Origin: Psococerastis gibbosa
Lineage: Eukaryota > Arthropoda > Insecta > Psocodea > Psocidae
Direction: 5' to 3'
DNA: 64,000 bases
NCBI GenBank assembly: GCA_963971405.1
Contig: OZ020492.1
Coordinates: 5,766,001 to 5,830,000 of the forward strand
The notes beneath the pieces are model-generated. The model was not told the origin of the DNA and did not search any database. It saw nothing but the letters and a program-made list of their open reading frames with translations. This document shows positions 34,418-48,828 of this stretch, in pieces. A program made the translations under genes and the position numbers. Positions within the stretch are counted from its first letter, which is position 1; every line of letters starts with the position of its first letter.

Positions 34418-37400
34418 CTTAATGCAAAGGATTGTTCTAGTGTGCTGTTTACACATTTTGAATCCGCTTTTATATCCAGCTTATTAAAAATTATCAGTGC
34501 AATAACACTGTGGCATTATCATATTGGTTGTATAAACAGCATATATTGGTAATATTAATGTCGTATCATGAAATAATGAGGTCGATAATTAGGGTTTTTA
34601 TTGGCCTATTATTATAGCAACTCATGTAACTTACGTACATTCTGCTCATTAATAATAATTGCTGTTTAATTTTGGCATTGGCTGTAAAAGGGCAATTTGG
34701 CCATATTGACGTTGTAACCAGAAATTAAAATGCCTAATATTTTGCTTTGGCCTTGAATTTAATGAGGACCTATGACATATTAAATTTGTGTGCGTTCAAC
34801 ACTTTATGATTGCACTGATTATATAGCGTTTCTTCATTCGAATTTAGGCTTAAGTGAGGCCTAATGAGGGCCGGGTTCTTTTGCAAATCACGTTTAACAG
34901 CTATTTCGGTGATATCTTCATCATCATTTAAGAGAAGAACCATCCGAAACCTAATATGTAAAGAGCACAACGAGTCAACCCGTACGTGCCTTCCGATTCA
35001 TCAAAATTAGTATTAGTAGGTAGCGAGATAGCTAACGAGAGGTGATCAACGGCAAATAATTTTCCTATGGTTAAATTTTCGGCTATTAGACAGTGTGCAA
35101 AGCAGAAGAACCATCAGAAACATAATATGTAAAGAGCACAACGAGTCAACCCGTACGTGCCTTTCGATTCATCAAAATTAGTATTAGTAGGTAGCGAGAT
35201 AGCTAATGTGAGGTGTTCAATGGCAAATAATTTTCCTATTGTTAAATTTTCGGCTACTATACAGTGTGCAAAGCAGTGAGGCGATAATTTCTTCATATAT
35301 CGGTACTAGGCCTACGTCAATTTCAAAACAAAATTTATCTTTGGTTCTTGCTACCACAAAGCACGTAAATCCGCTAAAATTTCAAAGATTTCTTAAATTA
35401 TAAGGCTTTTTCATAATAGGCTAACGTATAAATAAGAAAGCAATAAGCTAAGAGGGTGGGGGAGATGTAGATGTTGGAAATTGGAAGTATGAGTGAGTAT
35501 CGTAACAGAGGGAAAGGGAGGGAAAAGAATCCCTCGCGGATGGTGCATGCAGTGGTCAGCGTCAAGGTGGGACTAAGATGCGAATCCTGTTCCCGTATAT
35601 TCTTTTCCTTATCATTCTTTCTATCATTCCCTGACTGAATAGGGTTTCTTCAAGGTTAAATAGGTGGCACCACTATTACCAAGCACGGATCTACGGGGGG
35701 GGGGGGGGGGGGGGGCTATGAGGCTATACACTGACAAGTGCCTCCTCCCTTTATGAGGTCCGAGACCGCCTCTGATTATTTTGACAATTCTCTGCAATTC
35801 ATCTTTTTTCATCGGATTTAATCATAGCCCCCTCCATGACAGTTTTAATTCTAGCAATTAACTGTTGTGCTTTTAATTAATGCATGAGTGAGAGTCAGTA
35901 AAGTTCTACTCTTAAAAGGAGTAATTATGTATATATGTGTATATAGTACATAGTATAGTATATAGCATATAGTATATATCTGGGGATTTCTGTGGATGAT
36001 CTTTATGGACATATTATTTCTAATTCTGTAAGTTATAATGTGAGAGAGAGTCAGTTCTACTTTCAATAGGGAGATAATTATGTTTATTACAGCTTATTAA
36101 AAATTATAAGTGCAATAACACTGTCACATTTTCAAATTGGTCGTATATCCAGTATATATTGGTAAAATTAATGTCGTAACAAGAAATAATGAGGTGTATT
36201 ATTAGGCAATTTGGCCATATTGACGTTGTCACAAGAAATCAATATGCCTAATATTTGGTTTTGATTTGCTTTGGCCTTGAATTTAATGAGGACCTATGTA
36301 ATATTAAATTTGTGTGCGTTCATCACTTTATGATTGCACTGATTATATAGCTTTTTTTCATTCAAATTTAGGTTTAAGTGAGGCCTTAAGTGAGCCGGGA
36401 TCTTTTGCAAATTACATTTAACAGCTATTTCGGTGATGTATCCGCGTCATTACTAAAGAGAAAAACCATCAGAAACATAATATGTAAGAAGCACAAAGAG
36501 TCAACCCGTACATGCCTTCCGATTCATCAAAATTAGTATTAGTATAGGTAGCGAGATAGCTTATGAGAGATGTTCAATGGCAAATAATTGACCTATGATT
36601 AAATTTTCGGCTACTATACAGTTTGCAAAGCAGTGAGGCATGAATTAGCAATAATTTCCTCAAATATCGGTACTAGGCCTACGTCTTTTTCCAAATCGAA
36701 ATTTATCCTTGTTCTCTGTGTCTTGGTAACACAAAGCGTGTAAATCCGATGCAATTTCAATCATTTCTTAAGTTATAAAGCTTTTTTATAATAGGCTAAC
36801 GTATACATAAGAAAGCAAAATGCAAAGAGGGTGGGGTTGATGTTGGAAATTGGAAGTATGAGGGAGAATCGTAAGTGAGGGTAAGTGAGGGAAAAGAATC
36901 CCTCGGGGGACAATTATGTTTATTATGAACATCGACGCCACAAGAGAATGGCTGTCTCCATTTTATACCCTTGAGCAAAAATGGTTGGAGGGGCACCAAA
37001 TTATACACCCCCCCCCCCCGGTTACGCCTCTGATTACATTGGCAATTTATTGCAATTCATCTCTTTTATTCGTATTTAATATTACCCCCTCCTTGGTCAC
37101 TCAATTTGGGGTGTTTAATTCTCCAAAATAACGTCTAAAAGCATTATTCCTCAATAACGGCACCAACTGTGGGGTAATCTGTTGGTCTGACCTATCTAGA
37201 ATTTATCTCACCTCTAGTAACGTCAGGTGGACATCCCTTTCCCCCTCCCGATGAGCTTCAAGATATGTAGGGGGCGCGGTCCCCTTACCGTGAAGTGGAT
37301 AACTAGTGTTTGGCTTAATTTAAGTTATGACCATTTTTAAGAGTAGAGCAGTATAACAACAAAGAGAGTAGCACTTTGCTTCGAAAATTTTCTCTCGTTT

Positions 37401-37814
37401 TAAATCCTTCGAAAGTATTCCCAAGTTAGCAACTACAAAAAATTAATTATCACTTAACTTGAATTAATGTGCATTATGATTTTACAAAGTTTCTCCTAGA
37501 ACTCTAAACTTTTAATCGTATATAGTATATACCTATCCCGAAGTGGGTCGTTATAGCATTAGCCTATAGCGAAACCGGTAAGACAAAAGGGGAATTGTGA
37601 CCGTATTTTATTTATTGATGAAAAACTTTGAGATTGGACAATAATGAAGCTTGTACGAGTTAACACGGGTAATGCTATAGCCCAAAAACCTACTTAACAT
37701 CCATACATTTTTTTAAGTCAAATTTGCAATAGGCTTACATAAAAGGAAAAATTCAGAAAAGTTAAATTATTATTATATTATTATTGTTATTCATGAATTG
37801 TTTATGTACTGCCT

Positions 37815-38797
37815 CTAGTAGTAATCCCCAAAGTCGCCAATGATGTTGATGCCCTTCTGCTTCATGAAGAAATCACCAAAGTTGCCCATATCATTCTGCC
37901 TCTTGAAGAAATGCCCAAAGTTGCCAAAATCATTCTGCCTCTTGAAGTCATCTCCAAAGTCACCATAATTGTTGGAAGCCTTCAGCTCGCAGACTAAATC
38001 CCCAAAGTGCCTATTTCGGTTGGGACCTTGTGCAAAGTGGATATGTCCATTTTCGTCGATATATGTTGTTTGCCTCTTGAAAAAATCACGAAAGATGCCG
38101 AAATCATTTTGCCTCTTGTAGAAATCTCCAAAGTTGCCAAAATCATTCTGCCTCTTGGAGTCATCTCCAAAGTCACCATAGTTGTTGGAAGCCTTCAGCT
38201 CGCAGACTAAATCCCCAAAGTGCCTATTTCGGTTGGGACCTTGGGCAAAGTGGATATGACCATTTTCGTCGATATATGTTGTTTGCCTCTTGAAAAAATC
38301 ACGAAAGATGCCGAAATCATTTTGCCTCTTGTAGAAATCACCAAAGTTGCCGAAATCGTTCTGCCTCCTGAAGAAATCACCAATGTTGCCGAAATCATTC
38401 TGCCGCATGTAAAAGCCTGTAAATAGGAGATTGTTCAATGTTAGGTTCTATTTGTTGTCGAGAATTACGGATGTCTAGTAATTTAAGCAAAAGTAATTAT
38501 GTATATAGGTATGTATAATTAAGTATATAGTATATATTAGGGGATTTCTGTGGATGATAGTTATGAACATATAATTCCTAACTATTTAGATTATAATGTG
38601 AGAGAGAGTCAGTTTTACTTTCAATAGGGAGACAATTAAGATTATTATGAACATCGACGCCCAGAGCCAGAGTTTTTCTCCAATTAAATTTGCGCACAAA
38701 AAAACTTACCTGGAGCCGGAGTAGTAACTGATTCTTGGCCGTATACAGCACCCACTAACACGGCGAGGCATGCCAAGCACAATAGACATTTGAACAT
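37815..38797 (-). CDS. Secreted multi-peptide precursor, array copy 6
   Basis: Exon 1 is 38710..38797 and exon 2 is 37815..38416; 229 residues with an amino-acid sequence identical to copy 3 in exon 2 as translated. TATA box 38847-38854. Its intron shares GTCGAGAATTACGG with copies 7 and 8 (others GTCGGGAATTACGG), placing it in the right-hand subgroup of the array. Confidence 0.75.
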
Positions 38798-41700
38798 CTT
38801 AATGCAAAGGATTGTTCTAGTGTGCTGTTTACACATTTTGAATCCGCTTTTATATCCAGCTTATTAAAAATTATCAGTGCAATAACACTGTGGCATTATC
38901 AAATTGGTTGTATAAACAGCATATATTGGTAATATTAATGTCGTATCATGAAATAATGAGGTCGATAATTAGGGTTTTTATGGGCCTATTATTATAGCAA
39001 CTCATGTAACTTACGTACATTCTGCTCATTAATAATAATTGCTGTTTAATTTTGGCATTGGCTGTAAAAGGGCAATTTTGCCATATTGACGTTGTAACCA
39101 GAAATTAAAATGCCTAATATTTTGCTTTGGCCTTGAATTTAATGAGGACCTATGACATATTAAATTTGTGTGCGTTCAACACTTTATGATTGCACTGATT
39201 ATATAGCGTTTCTTCATTCGAATTTAGGCTTAAGTGAGGCCTAATGAGGGCCGGGTTCTTTTGCAAATCACGTTTAACAGCTATTTCGGTGATATCTTCA
39301 TCATCATTTAAGAGAAGAACCATCCGAAACCTAATATGTAAAGAGCACAACGAGTCAACCCGTACGTGCCTTCCGATTCATCAAAATTAGTATTAGTAGG
39401 TAGCGAGATAGCTAACGAGAGGTGATCAACGGCAAATAATTTTCCTATGGTTAAATTTTCGGCTATTAGACAGTGTGCAAAGCAGAAGAACCATCAGAAA
39501 CATAATATGTAAAGAGCTCAACGAGTCAACCCGTACGTGCCTTTCGATTCATCAAAATTAGTATTAGTAGGTAGCGAGATAGCTAATGTGAGGTGTTCAA
39601 TGGCAAATAATTTTCCTATTGTTAAATTTTCGGCTACTATACAGTGTGCAAAGCAGTGAGGCGATAATTTCTTCAAATATCGGTACTAGGCCTACATCAA
39701 TTTCAAAACAAAATTTATCTTTGGTTCTTGCTACCACAAAGCACGTAAATCCGCTAAAATTTCAAAGATTTCTTAAATTATAAGGCTTTTTCATAATAGG
39801 CTAACGTATAAATAAGAAAGCAATAAGCTAAGAGGGTGGGGGAGATGTAGATGTTGGAAATTGGAAGTATGAGTGAGTATCGTAACAGAGGGAAAGGGAG
39901 GGAAAAGAATCCCTCGGGTATGGTGCATGCAGTGGTCAGCGTCAAGGTGGGACCAAGATGCGAATCCTGTTCCCGTATATTCTTTTCCTTATCATTCTTT
40001 CTATCATTCCCAGACTGAAGAGGATTTCTTCAAGGTAAAATAGGTGGCACCACTATTACCAAGCACGGATCTACGGGGGGGGGGGGGCTATGAGGCTATA
40101 CACTGACAAGTGCCTCCTCCCTTTATGAGGTCCGAGACCGCCTCTGATTATTTTGACAATTCTTTGCAATTCATCTTTTTTCATCGGATTTAATCATAGC
40201 CCCCTCCATGACAGTTTTAATTCTAGCAATTAACTGTTGTGCTTTTAATTAATGCATGAGTGAGAGTCAGTAAAGTTCTACTCTTAAAAGGAGTAATTAT
40301 GTATATATGTGTATATAGTACATAGTATAGTATATAGCATATAGTATATATCTGGGGATTTCTGTGGATGATCTTTATGGACATATTATTTCTAATTCTG
40401 TAAGTTATAATGTGAGAGAGAGTCAGTTCTACTTTCAATAGGGAGATAATTATGTTTATTACAGCTTATTAAAAATTATAAGTGCAATAACACTGTCACA
40501 TTTTCAAATTGGTCGTATATCCAGTATATATTGGTAAAATTAATGTCGTAACAAGAAATAATGAGGTGTATTATTAGGCAATTTGGCCATATTGACGTTG
40601 TCACAAGAAATCAATATGCCTAATATTTGGTTTTGATTTGCTTTGGCCTTGAATTTAATGAGGACCTATGTAATATTAAATTTGTGTGCGTTCATCACTT
40701 TATGATTGCACTGATTATATAGCTTTTTTTCATTCAAATTTAGGTTTAAGTGAGGCCTTAAGTGAGCCGGGATCTTTTGCAAATTACATTTAACAGCTAT
40801 TTCGGTGATGTATCCGCATCATTACTAAAGAGAAAAACCATCAGAAACATAATATGTAAGAAGCACAAAGAGTCAACCCGTACATGCCTTCCGATTCATC
40901 AAAATTAGTATTAGTATAGGTAGCGAGATAGCTTATGAGAGATGTTCAATGGCAAATAATTGACCTATGATTAAATTTTCGGCTACTATACAGTTTGCAA
41001 AGCAGTGAGGCATGAATTAGCAATAATTTCCTCAAATATCGGTACTAGGCCTACGTCTTTTTCCAAATCGAATTTTATCCTTGTTCTCTGTGTCTTGGTA
41101 ACACAAAGCGTGTAAATCCGATGCAATTTCAATCATTTCTTAAGTTATAAAGCTTTTTTATAATAGGCTAACGTATACATAAGAAAGCAAAATGCAAAGA
41201 GGGTGGGGTTGATGTTGGAAATTGGAAGTATGAGGGAGAATCGTAAGTGAGGGTAAGTGAGGGAAAAGAATCCCTCGGGGGACAATTATGTTTATTATGA
41301 ACATCGACGCCACAAGAGAATGGCTGTCTCCATTTTATACCCTTGAGCAAAAATGGTTGGAGGGGCACCAAATTATACACCCCCCCCCCCCCCGGTTACG
41401 CCTCTGATTACATTGGCAATTTATTGCAATTCATCTCTTTTATTCGTATTTAATATTACCCCCTCCTTGGTCACTCAATTTGGGGTGTTTAATTCTCCAA
41501 AATAACGTCTAAAAGCATTATTCCTCAATAACGGCACCAACTGTGGGGTAATCTGTTGGTCTGACCTATCTAGAATTTATCTCACCTCTAGTAACGTCAG
41601 GTGGACATCCCTTTCCCCCTCCCGATGAGCTTCAAGATATGTAGGGGGCGCGGTCCCCTTACCGTGAAGTGGATAACTAGTGTTTGGCTTAATTTAAGTT

Positions 41701-42188
41701 ATGACCATTTTTAAGAGTAGAGCAGTATAACAACAAAGAGAGTAGCACTTTGCTTCGAAAATTTTCTCTCGTTTTAAATCCTTCGAAAGTATTCCCAAGT
41801 TAGCAACTACAAAAAATTAATTATCACTTAACTTGAATTAATGTGCATTATGATTTTACAAAGTTTCTCCTAGAACTCTAAACTTTTAATCGTATATAGT
41901 ATATACCTATCCCGAAGTGGGTCGTTATAGCATTAGCCTATAGCGAAACCGGTAAGACAAAAGGGGAATTGTGACCGTATTTTATTTATTGATGAAAAAC
42001 TTTGAGATTGGACAATAATGAAGCTTGTACGAGTTAACACGGGTAATGCTATAGCCCAAAAACCTACTTAACATCCATACATTTTTTTAAGTCAAATTTG
42101 CAATAGGCTTACATAAAAGGAAAAATTCAGAAAAGTTAAATTATTATTATATTATTATTGTTATTCATGAATTGTTTATGTACTGCCT

Positions 42189-43171
42189 CTAGTAGTAATC
42201 CCCAATGTCGCCAATGATGTTGATGCCCTTCTGCTTCATGAAGAAATCACCAAAGTTGCCCATATCATTCTGCCTCTTGAAGAAATGCCCAAAGTTGCCA
42301 AAATCATTCTGCCTCTTGAAGTCATCTCCAAAGTCACCATAATTGTTGGAAGCCTTCAGCTCGCAGACTAAATCCCCAAAGTGCCTATTTCGGTTGGGAC
42401 CTTGTGCAAAGTGGATATGTCCATTTTCGTCGATATATGTTGTTTGCCTCTTGAAAAAATCACGAAAGATGCCGAAATCATTTTGCCTCTTGTAGAAATC
42501 TCCAAAGTTGCCAAAATCATTCTGCCTCTTGGAGTCATCTCCAAAGTCACCATAGTTGTTGGAAGCCTTCAGCTCGCAGACTAAATCCCCAAAGTGCCTA
42601 TTTCGGTTGGGACCTTGGGCAAAGTGGATATGACCATTTTCGTCGATATATGTTGTTTGCCTCTTGAAAAAATCACGAAAGATGCCGAAATCATTTTGCC
42701 TCTTGTAGAAATCACCAAAGTTGCCGAAATCGTTCTGCCTCCTGAAGAAATCACCAATGTTGCCGAAATCATTCTGCCGCATGTAAAAGCCTGTAAATAG
42801 GAGATTGTTCAATGTTAGGTTCTATTTGTTGTCGAGAATTACGGATGTCTAGTAATTTAAGCAAAAGTAATTATGTATATAGGTATGTATAATTAAGTAT
42901 ATAGTATATATTAGGGGATTTCTGTGGATGATAGTTATGAACATATTATTCCTAACTATTTAGATTATAATGTGAGAGAGAGTCAGTTTTACTTTCAATA
43001 GGGAGACAATTAAGATTATTATGAACATCGACGCCCAGAGCCAGAGTTTTTCTCCAATTAAATTTGCGCACAAAAAAACTTACCTGGAGCCGGAGTAGTA
43101 ACTGATTCTTGGCCGTATACAGCACCCACTAACACGGCGAGGCATGCCAAGCACAATAGACATTTGAACAT
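42189..43171 (-). CDS. Secreted multi-peptide precursor, array copy 7
   Basis: Exon 1 is 43084..43171 and exon 2 is 42189..42790; 229 residues. The only visible amino-acid change against the majority form is in the C-terminal tail (IIGDIGDYY instead of IIGDFGDYY, from CCCCAATGTCGCC at about 42200). TATA box 43221-43228. Upstream non-coding DNA shares GGCAATTTTGCC with copy 6 (others GGCAATTTGGCC). Confidence 0.75.
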
Positions 43172-46100
43172 CTTAATGCAAAGGATTGTTCTAGTGTGCT
43201 GTTTACACATTTTGAATCCGCTTTTATATCCAGCTTATTAAAAATTATCAGTGCAATAACACTGTGGCATTATCAAATTGGTTGTATAAACAGCATATAT
43301 TGGTAATATTAATGTCGTATCATGAAATAATGAGGTCGATAATTAGGGTTTTTATGGGCCTATTATTATAGCAACTCATGTAACTTACGTACATTCTGCT
43401 CATTAATAATAATTGCTGTTTAATTTTGGCATTGGCTGTAAAAGGGCAATTTTGCCATATTGACGTTGTAACCAGAAATTAAAATGCCTAATATTTTGCT
43501 TTGGCCTTGAATTTAATGAGGACCTATGACATATTAAATTTGTGTGCGTTCAACACTTTATGATTGCACTGATTATATAGCGTTTCTTCATTCGAATTTA
43601 GGCTTAAGTGAGGCCTAATGAGGGCCGGGTTCTTTTGCAAATCACGTTTAACAGCTATTTCGGTGATATCTTCATCATCATTTAAGAGAAGAACCATCCG
43701 AAACCTAATATGTAAAGAGCACAACGAGTCAACCCGTACGTGCCTTCCGATTCATCAAAATTAGTATTAGTAGGTAGCGAGATAGCTAACGAGAGGTGAT
43801 CAACGGCAAATAATTTTCCTATGGTTAAATTTTCGGCTATTAGACAGTGTGCAAAGCAGAAGAACCATCAGAAACATAATATGTAAAGAGCTCAACGAGT
43901 CAACCCGTACGTGCCTTTCGATTCATCAAAATTAGTATTAGTAGGTAGCGAGATAGCTAATGTGAGGTGTTCAATGGCAAATAATTTTCCTATTGTTAAA
44001 TTTTCGGCTACTATACAGTGTGCAAAGCAGTGAGGCGATAATTTCTTCAAATATCGGTACTAGGCCTACATCAATTTCAAAACAAAATTTATCTTTGGTT
44101 CTTGCTACCACAAAGCACGTAAATCCGCTAAAATTTCAAAGATTTCTTAAATTATAAGGCTTTTTCATAATAGGCTAACGTATAAATAAGAAAGCAATAA
44201 GCTAAGAGGGTGGGGGAGATGTAGATGTTGGAAATTGGAAGTATGAGTGAGTATCGTAACAGAGGGAAAGGGAGGGAAAAGAATCCCTCGCGGATGGTGC
44301 ATGCAGTGGTCAGCGTCAAGGTGGGACTAAGATGCGAATCCTGTTCCCGTATATTCTTTTCCTTATCATTCTTTCTATCATTCCCTGACTGAATAGGGTT
44401 TCTTCAAGGTTAAATAGGTGGCACCACTATTACCAAGCACGGATCTACGGGGGGGGGGGGGGGGCTATGAGGCTATACACTGACAAGTGCCTCCTCCCTT
44501 TATGAGGTCCGAGACCGCCTCTGATTATTTTGACAATTCTTTGCAATTCATCTTTTTTCATCGGATTTAATCATAGCCCCCTCCATGACAGTTTTAATTC
44601 TAGCAATTAACTGTTGTGCTTTTAATTAATGCATGAGTGAGAGTCAGTAAAGTTCTACTCTTAAAAGGAGTAATTATGTATATATGTGTATATAGTACAT
44701 AGTATAGTATATAGCATATAGTATATATCTGGGGATTTCTGTGGATGATCTTTATGGACATATTATTTCTAATTCTGTAAGTTATAATGTGAGAGAGAGT
44801 CAGTTCTACTTTCAATAGGGAGATAATTATGTTTATTACAGCTTATTAAAAATTATAAGTGCAATAACACTGTCACATTTTCAAATTGGTCGTATATCCA
44901 GTATATATTGGTAAAATTAATGTCGTAACAAGAAATAATGAGGTGTATTATTAGGCAATTTGGCCATATTGACGTTGTCACAAGAAATCAATATGCCTAA
45001 TATTTGGTTTTGATTTGCTTTGGCCTTGAATTTAATGAGGACCTATGTAATATTAAATTTGTGTGCGTTCATCACTTTATGATTGCACTGATTATATAGC
45101 TTTTTTTCATTCAAATTTAGGTTTAAGTGAGGCCTTAAGTGAGCCGGGATCTTTTGCAAATTACATTTAACAGCTATTTCGGTGATGTATCCGCATCATT
45201 ACTAAAGAGAAAAACCATCAGAAACATAATATGTAAGAAGCACAAAGAGTCAACCCGTACATGCCTTCCGATTCATCAAAATTAGTATTAGTATAGGTAG
45301 CGAGATAGCTTATGAGAGATGTTCAATGGCAAATAATTGACCTATGATTAAATTTTCGGCTACTATACAGTTTGCAAAGCAGTGAGGCATGAATTAGCAA
45401 TAATTTCCTGAAATATCGGTACTAGGCCTACGTCTTTTTCCAAATCGAAATTTATCCTTGTTCTCTGTGTCTTGGTAACACAAAGCGTGTAAATCCGATG
45501 CAATTTCAATCATTTCTTAAGTTATAAAGCTTTTTTATAATAGGCTAACGTATACATAAGAAAGCAAAATGCAAAGAGGGTGGGGTTGATGTTGGAAATT
45601 GGAAGTCTGAGGGAGAATCGTAAGTGAGGGTAAGTGAGGGAAAAGAATCCCTCGGGGGACAATTATGTTTATTATGAACATCGACGCCACAAGAGAATGG
45701 CTGTCTCCATTTTATACCCTTGAGCAAAAATGGTTGGAGGGGCACCAAATTATACACCCCCCCCCCCCCCGGTTACGCCTCTGATTACATTGGCAATTTA
45801 TTGCAATTCATCTCTTTTATTCGTATTTAATATTACCCCCTCCTTGGTCACTCAATTTGGGGTGTTTAATTCTCCAAAATAACGTCTAAAAGCATTATTC
45901 CTCAATAACGGCACCAACTGTGGGGTAATCTGTTGGTCTGACCTATCTAGAATTTATCTCACCTCTAGTAACGTCAGGTGGACATCCCTTTCCCCCTCCC
46001 GATGAGCTTCAAGATATGTAGGGGGCGCGGTCCCCTTACCGTGAAGTGGATAACTAGTGTTTGGCTTAATTTAAGTTATGACCATTTTTAAGAGTAGAGC

Positions 46101-46565
46101 AGTATAACAACAAAGAGAGTAGCACTTTGCTTCGAAAATTTTCTCTCGTTTTAAATCCTTCGAAAGTATTCCCAAGTTAGCAACTACAAAAAATTAATTA
46201 TCACTTAACTTGAATTAATGTGCATTATGATTTTACAAAGTTTCTCCTAGAACTCTAAACTTTTAATCGTATATAGTATATACCTATCCCGAAGTGGGTC
46301 GTTATAGCATTAGCCTATAGCGAAACCGGTAAGACAAAAGGGGAATTGTGACCGTATTTTATTTATTGATGAAAAACTTTGAGATTGGACAATAATGAAG
46401 CTTGTACGAGTTAACACGGGTAATGCTATAGCCCAAAAACCTACTTAACATCCATACATTTTTTTAAGTCAAATTTGCAATAGGCTTACATAAAAGGAAA
46501 AATTCAGAAAAGTTAAATTATTATTATATTATTATTGTTATTCATGAATTGATTATGTACTGCCT

Positions 46566-47548
46566 CTAGTAGTAATCCCCAAAGTCGCCAATGATGTTGA
46601 TGCCCTTCTGCTTCATGAAGAAATCACCAAAGTTGCCCATATCATTCTGCCTCTTGAAGAAATGCCCAAAGTTGCCAAAATCATTCTGCCTCTTGAAGTC
46701 ATCTCCAAAGTCACCATAATTGTTGGAAGCCTTCAGCTCGCAGACTAAATCCCCAAAGTGCCTATTTCGGTTGGGACCTTGTGCAAAGTGGATATGTCCA
46801 TTTTCGTCGATATATGTTGTTTGCCTCTTGAAAAAATCACGAAAGATGCCGAAATCATTTTGCCTCTTGTAGAAATCTCCAAAGTTGCCAAAATCATTCT
46901 GCCTCTTGGAGTCATCTCCAAAGTCACCATAGTTGTTGGAAGCCTTCAGCTCGCAGACTAAATCCCCAAAGTGCCTATTTCGGTTGGGACCTTGGGCAAA
47001 GTGGATATGACCATTTTCGTCGATATATGTTGTTTGCCTCTTGAAAAAATCACGAAAGATGCCGAAATCATTTTGCCTCTTGTAGAAATCACCAAAGTTG
47101 CCGAAATCGTTCTGCCTCCTGAAGAAATCACCAATGTTGCCGAAATCATTCTGCCGCATGTAAAAGCCTGTAAATAGGAGATTGTTCAATGTTAGGTTCT
47201 ATTTGTTGTCGAGAATTACGGATGTCTAGTAATTTAAGCAAAAGTAATTATGTATATAGGTATGTATAATTAAGTATATAGTATATATTAGGGGATTTCT
47301 GTGGATGATAGTTAAGAACATATTATTCCTAACTATTTAGATTATAATGTGAGAGAGAGTCAGTTTTACTTTCAATAGGGAGACAATTAAGATTATTATG
47401 AACATCGACGCCCAGAGCCAGAGTTTTTCTCCAATTAAATTTGCGCACAAAAAAACTTACCTGGAGCCGGAGTAGTAACTGATTCTTGGCCGTATACAGC
47501 ACCCACTAACACGGCGAGGCATGCCAAGCACAATAGACATATGAACAT
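46566..47548 (-). CDS. Secreted multi-peptide precursor, array copy 8
   Basis: Exon 1 is 47461..47548 and exon 2 is 46566..47167; 229 residues. The signal peptide starts MFIC instead of MFKC (Lys3 to Ile, AAA to ATA), which removes its only basic residue and may weaken targeting. Exon 2 is of the majority type. TATA box 47598-47605. This is the last gene-bearing unit; the DNA to its right decays into rearranged fragments. Confidence 0.75.
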
Positions 47549-48828
47549 CTTAATGCAAAGGATTGTTCTAGTGTGCTGTTTACACATTTTGAATCCGCTT
47601 TTATATCCAGCTTATTAAAAATTATCAGTGCAATAACACTGTGGCATTATCAAATTGGTTGTATAAACAGCATATATTGGTAATATTAATGTCGTATCAT
47701 GAAATAATGAGGTCGATAATTAGGGTTTTTATGGGCCTATTATTATAGCAACTCATGTAACTTACGTACATTCTGCTCATTAATAATAATTGCTGTTTAA
47801 TTTTGGCATTGGCTGTAAAAGGGCAATTTGGCCATATTGACGTTGTAACCAGAAATTAAAATGCCTAATATTTTGCTTTGGCCTTGAATTTAATGAGGAC
47901 CTATGACATATTAAATTTGTGTGCGTTCAACACTTTATGATTGCACTGATTATATAGCGTTTCTTCATTCGAATTTAGGCTTAAGTGAGGCCTAATGAGG
48001 GCCGGGTTCTTTTGCAAATCACGTTTAACAGCTATTTCGGTGATATCTTCATCATCATTTAAGAGAAGAACCATCCGAAACCTAATATGTAAAGAGCACA
48101 ACGAGTCAACCCGTACGTGCCTTCCGATTCATCAAAATTAGTATTAGTAGGTAGCGAGATAGCTAACGAGAGGTGATCAACGGCAAATAATTTTCCTATG
48201 GTTAAATTTTCGGCTATTAGACAGTGTGCAAAGCAGAAGAACCATCAGAAACATAATATGTAAAGAGCACAACGAGTCAACCCGTACGTGCCTTTCGATT
48301 CATCAAAATTAGTATTAGTAGGTAGCGAGATAGCTAATGTGAGGTGTTCAATGGCAAATAATTTTCCTATTGTTAAATTTTCGGCTACTATACAGTGTGC
48401 AAAGCAGTGAGGCGATAATTTCTTCAAATATCGGTACTAGGCCTACGTCAATTTCAAAACAAAATTTATCTTTGGTTCTTGCTACCACAAAGCACGTAAA
48501 TCCGCTAAAATTTCAAAGATTTCTTAAATTATAAGGCTTTTTCATAATAGGCTAACGTATAAATAAGAAAGCAATAAGCTAAGAGGGTGGGGGAGATGTA
48601 GATGTTGGAAATTGGAAGTATGAGTGAGTATCGTAACAGAGGGAAAGGGAGGGAAAAGAATCCCTCGGGTATGGTGCATGCAGTGGTCAGCGTCAAGGTG
48701 GGACTAAGATGCGAATCCTGTTCCCGTATATTCTTTTCCTTATCATTCTTTCTATCATTCCCAGACTGAAGAGGATTTCTTCAAGGTAAAATAGGTGGCA
48801 CAACTATTACCAAGCACGGATCTTCGGG

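Noticed and set aside
16053..47548. Assembly duplication artefact
   Set aside because: Units differ by substitutions, indels, homopolymer lengths and module number, and period lengths vary from 4306 to 4388 bp, so they are distinct copies. The exact copy number still needs long-read confirmation.
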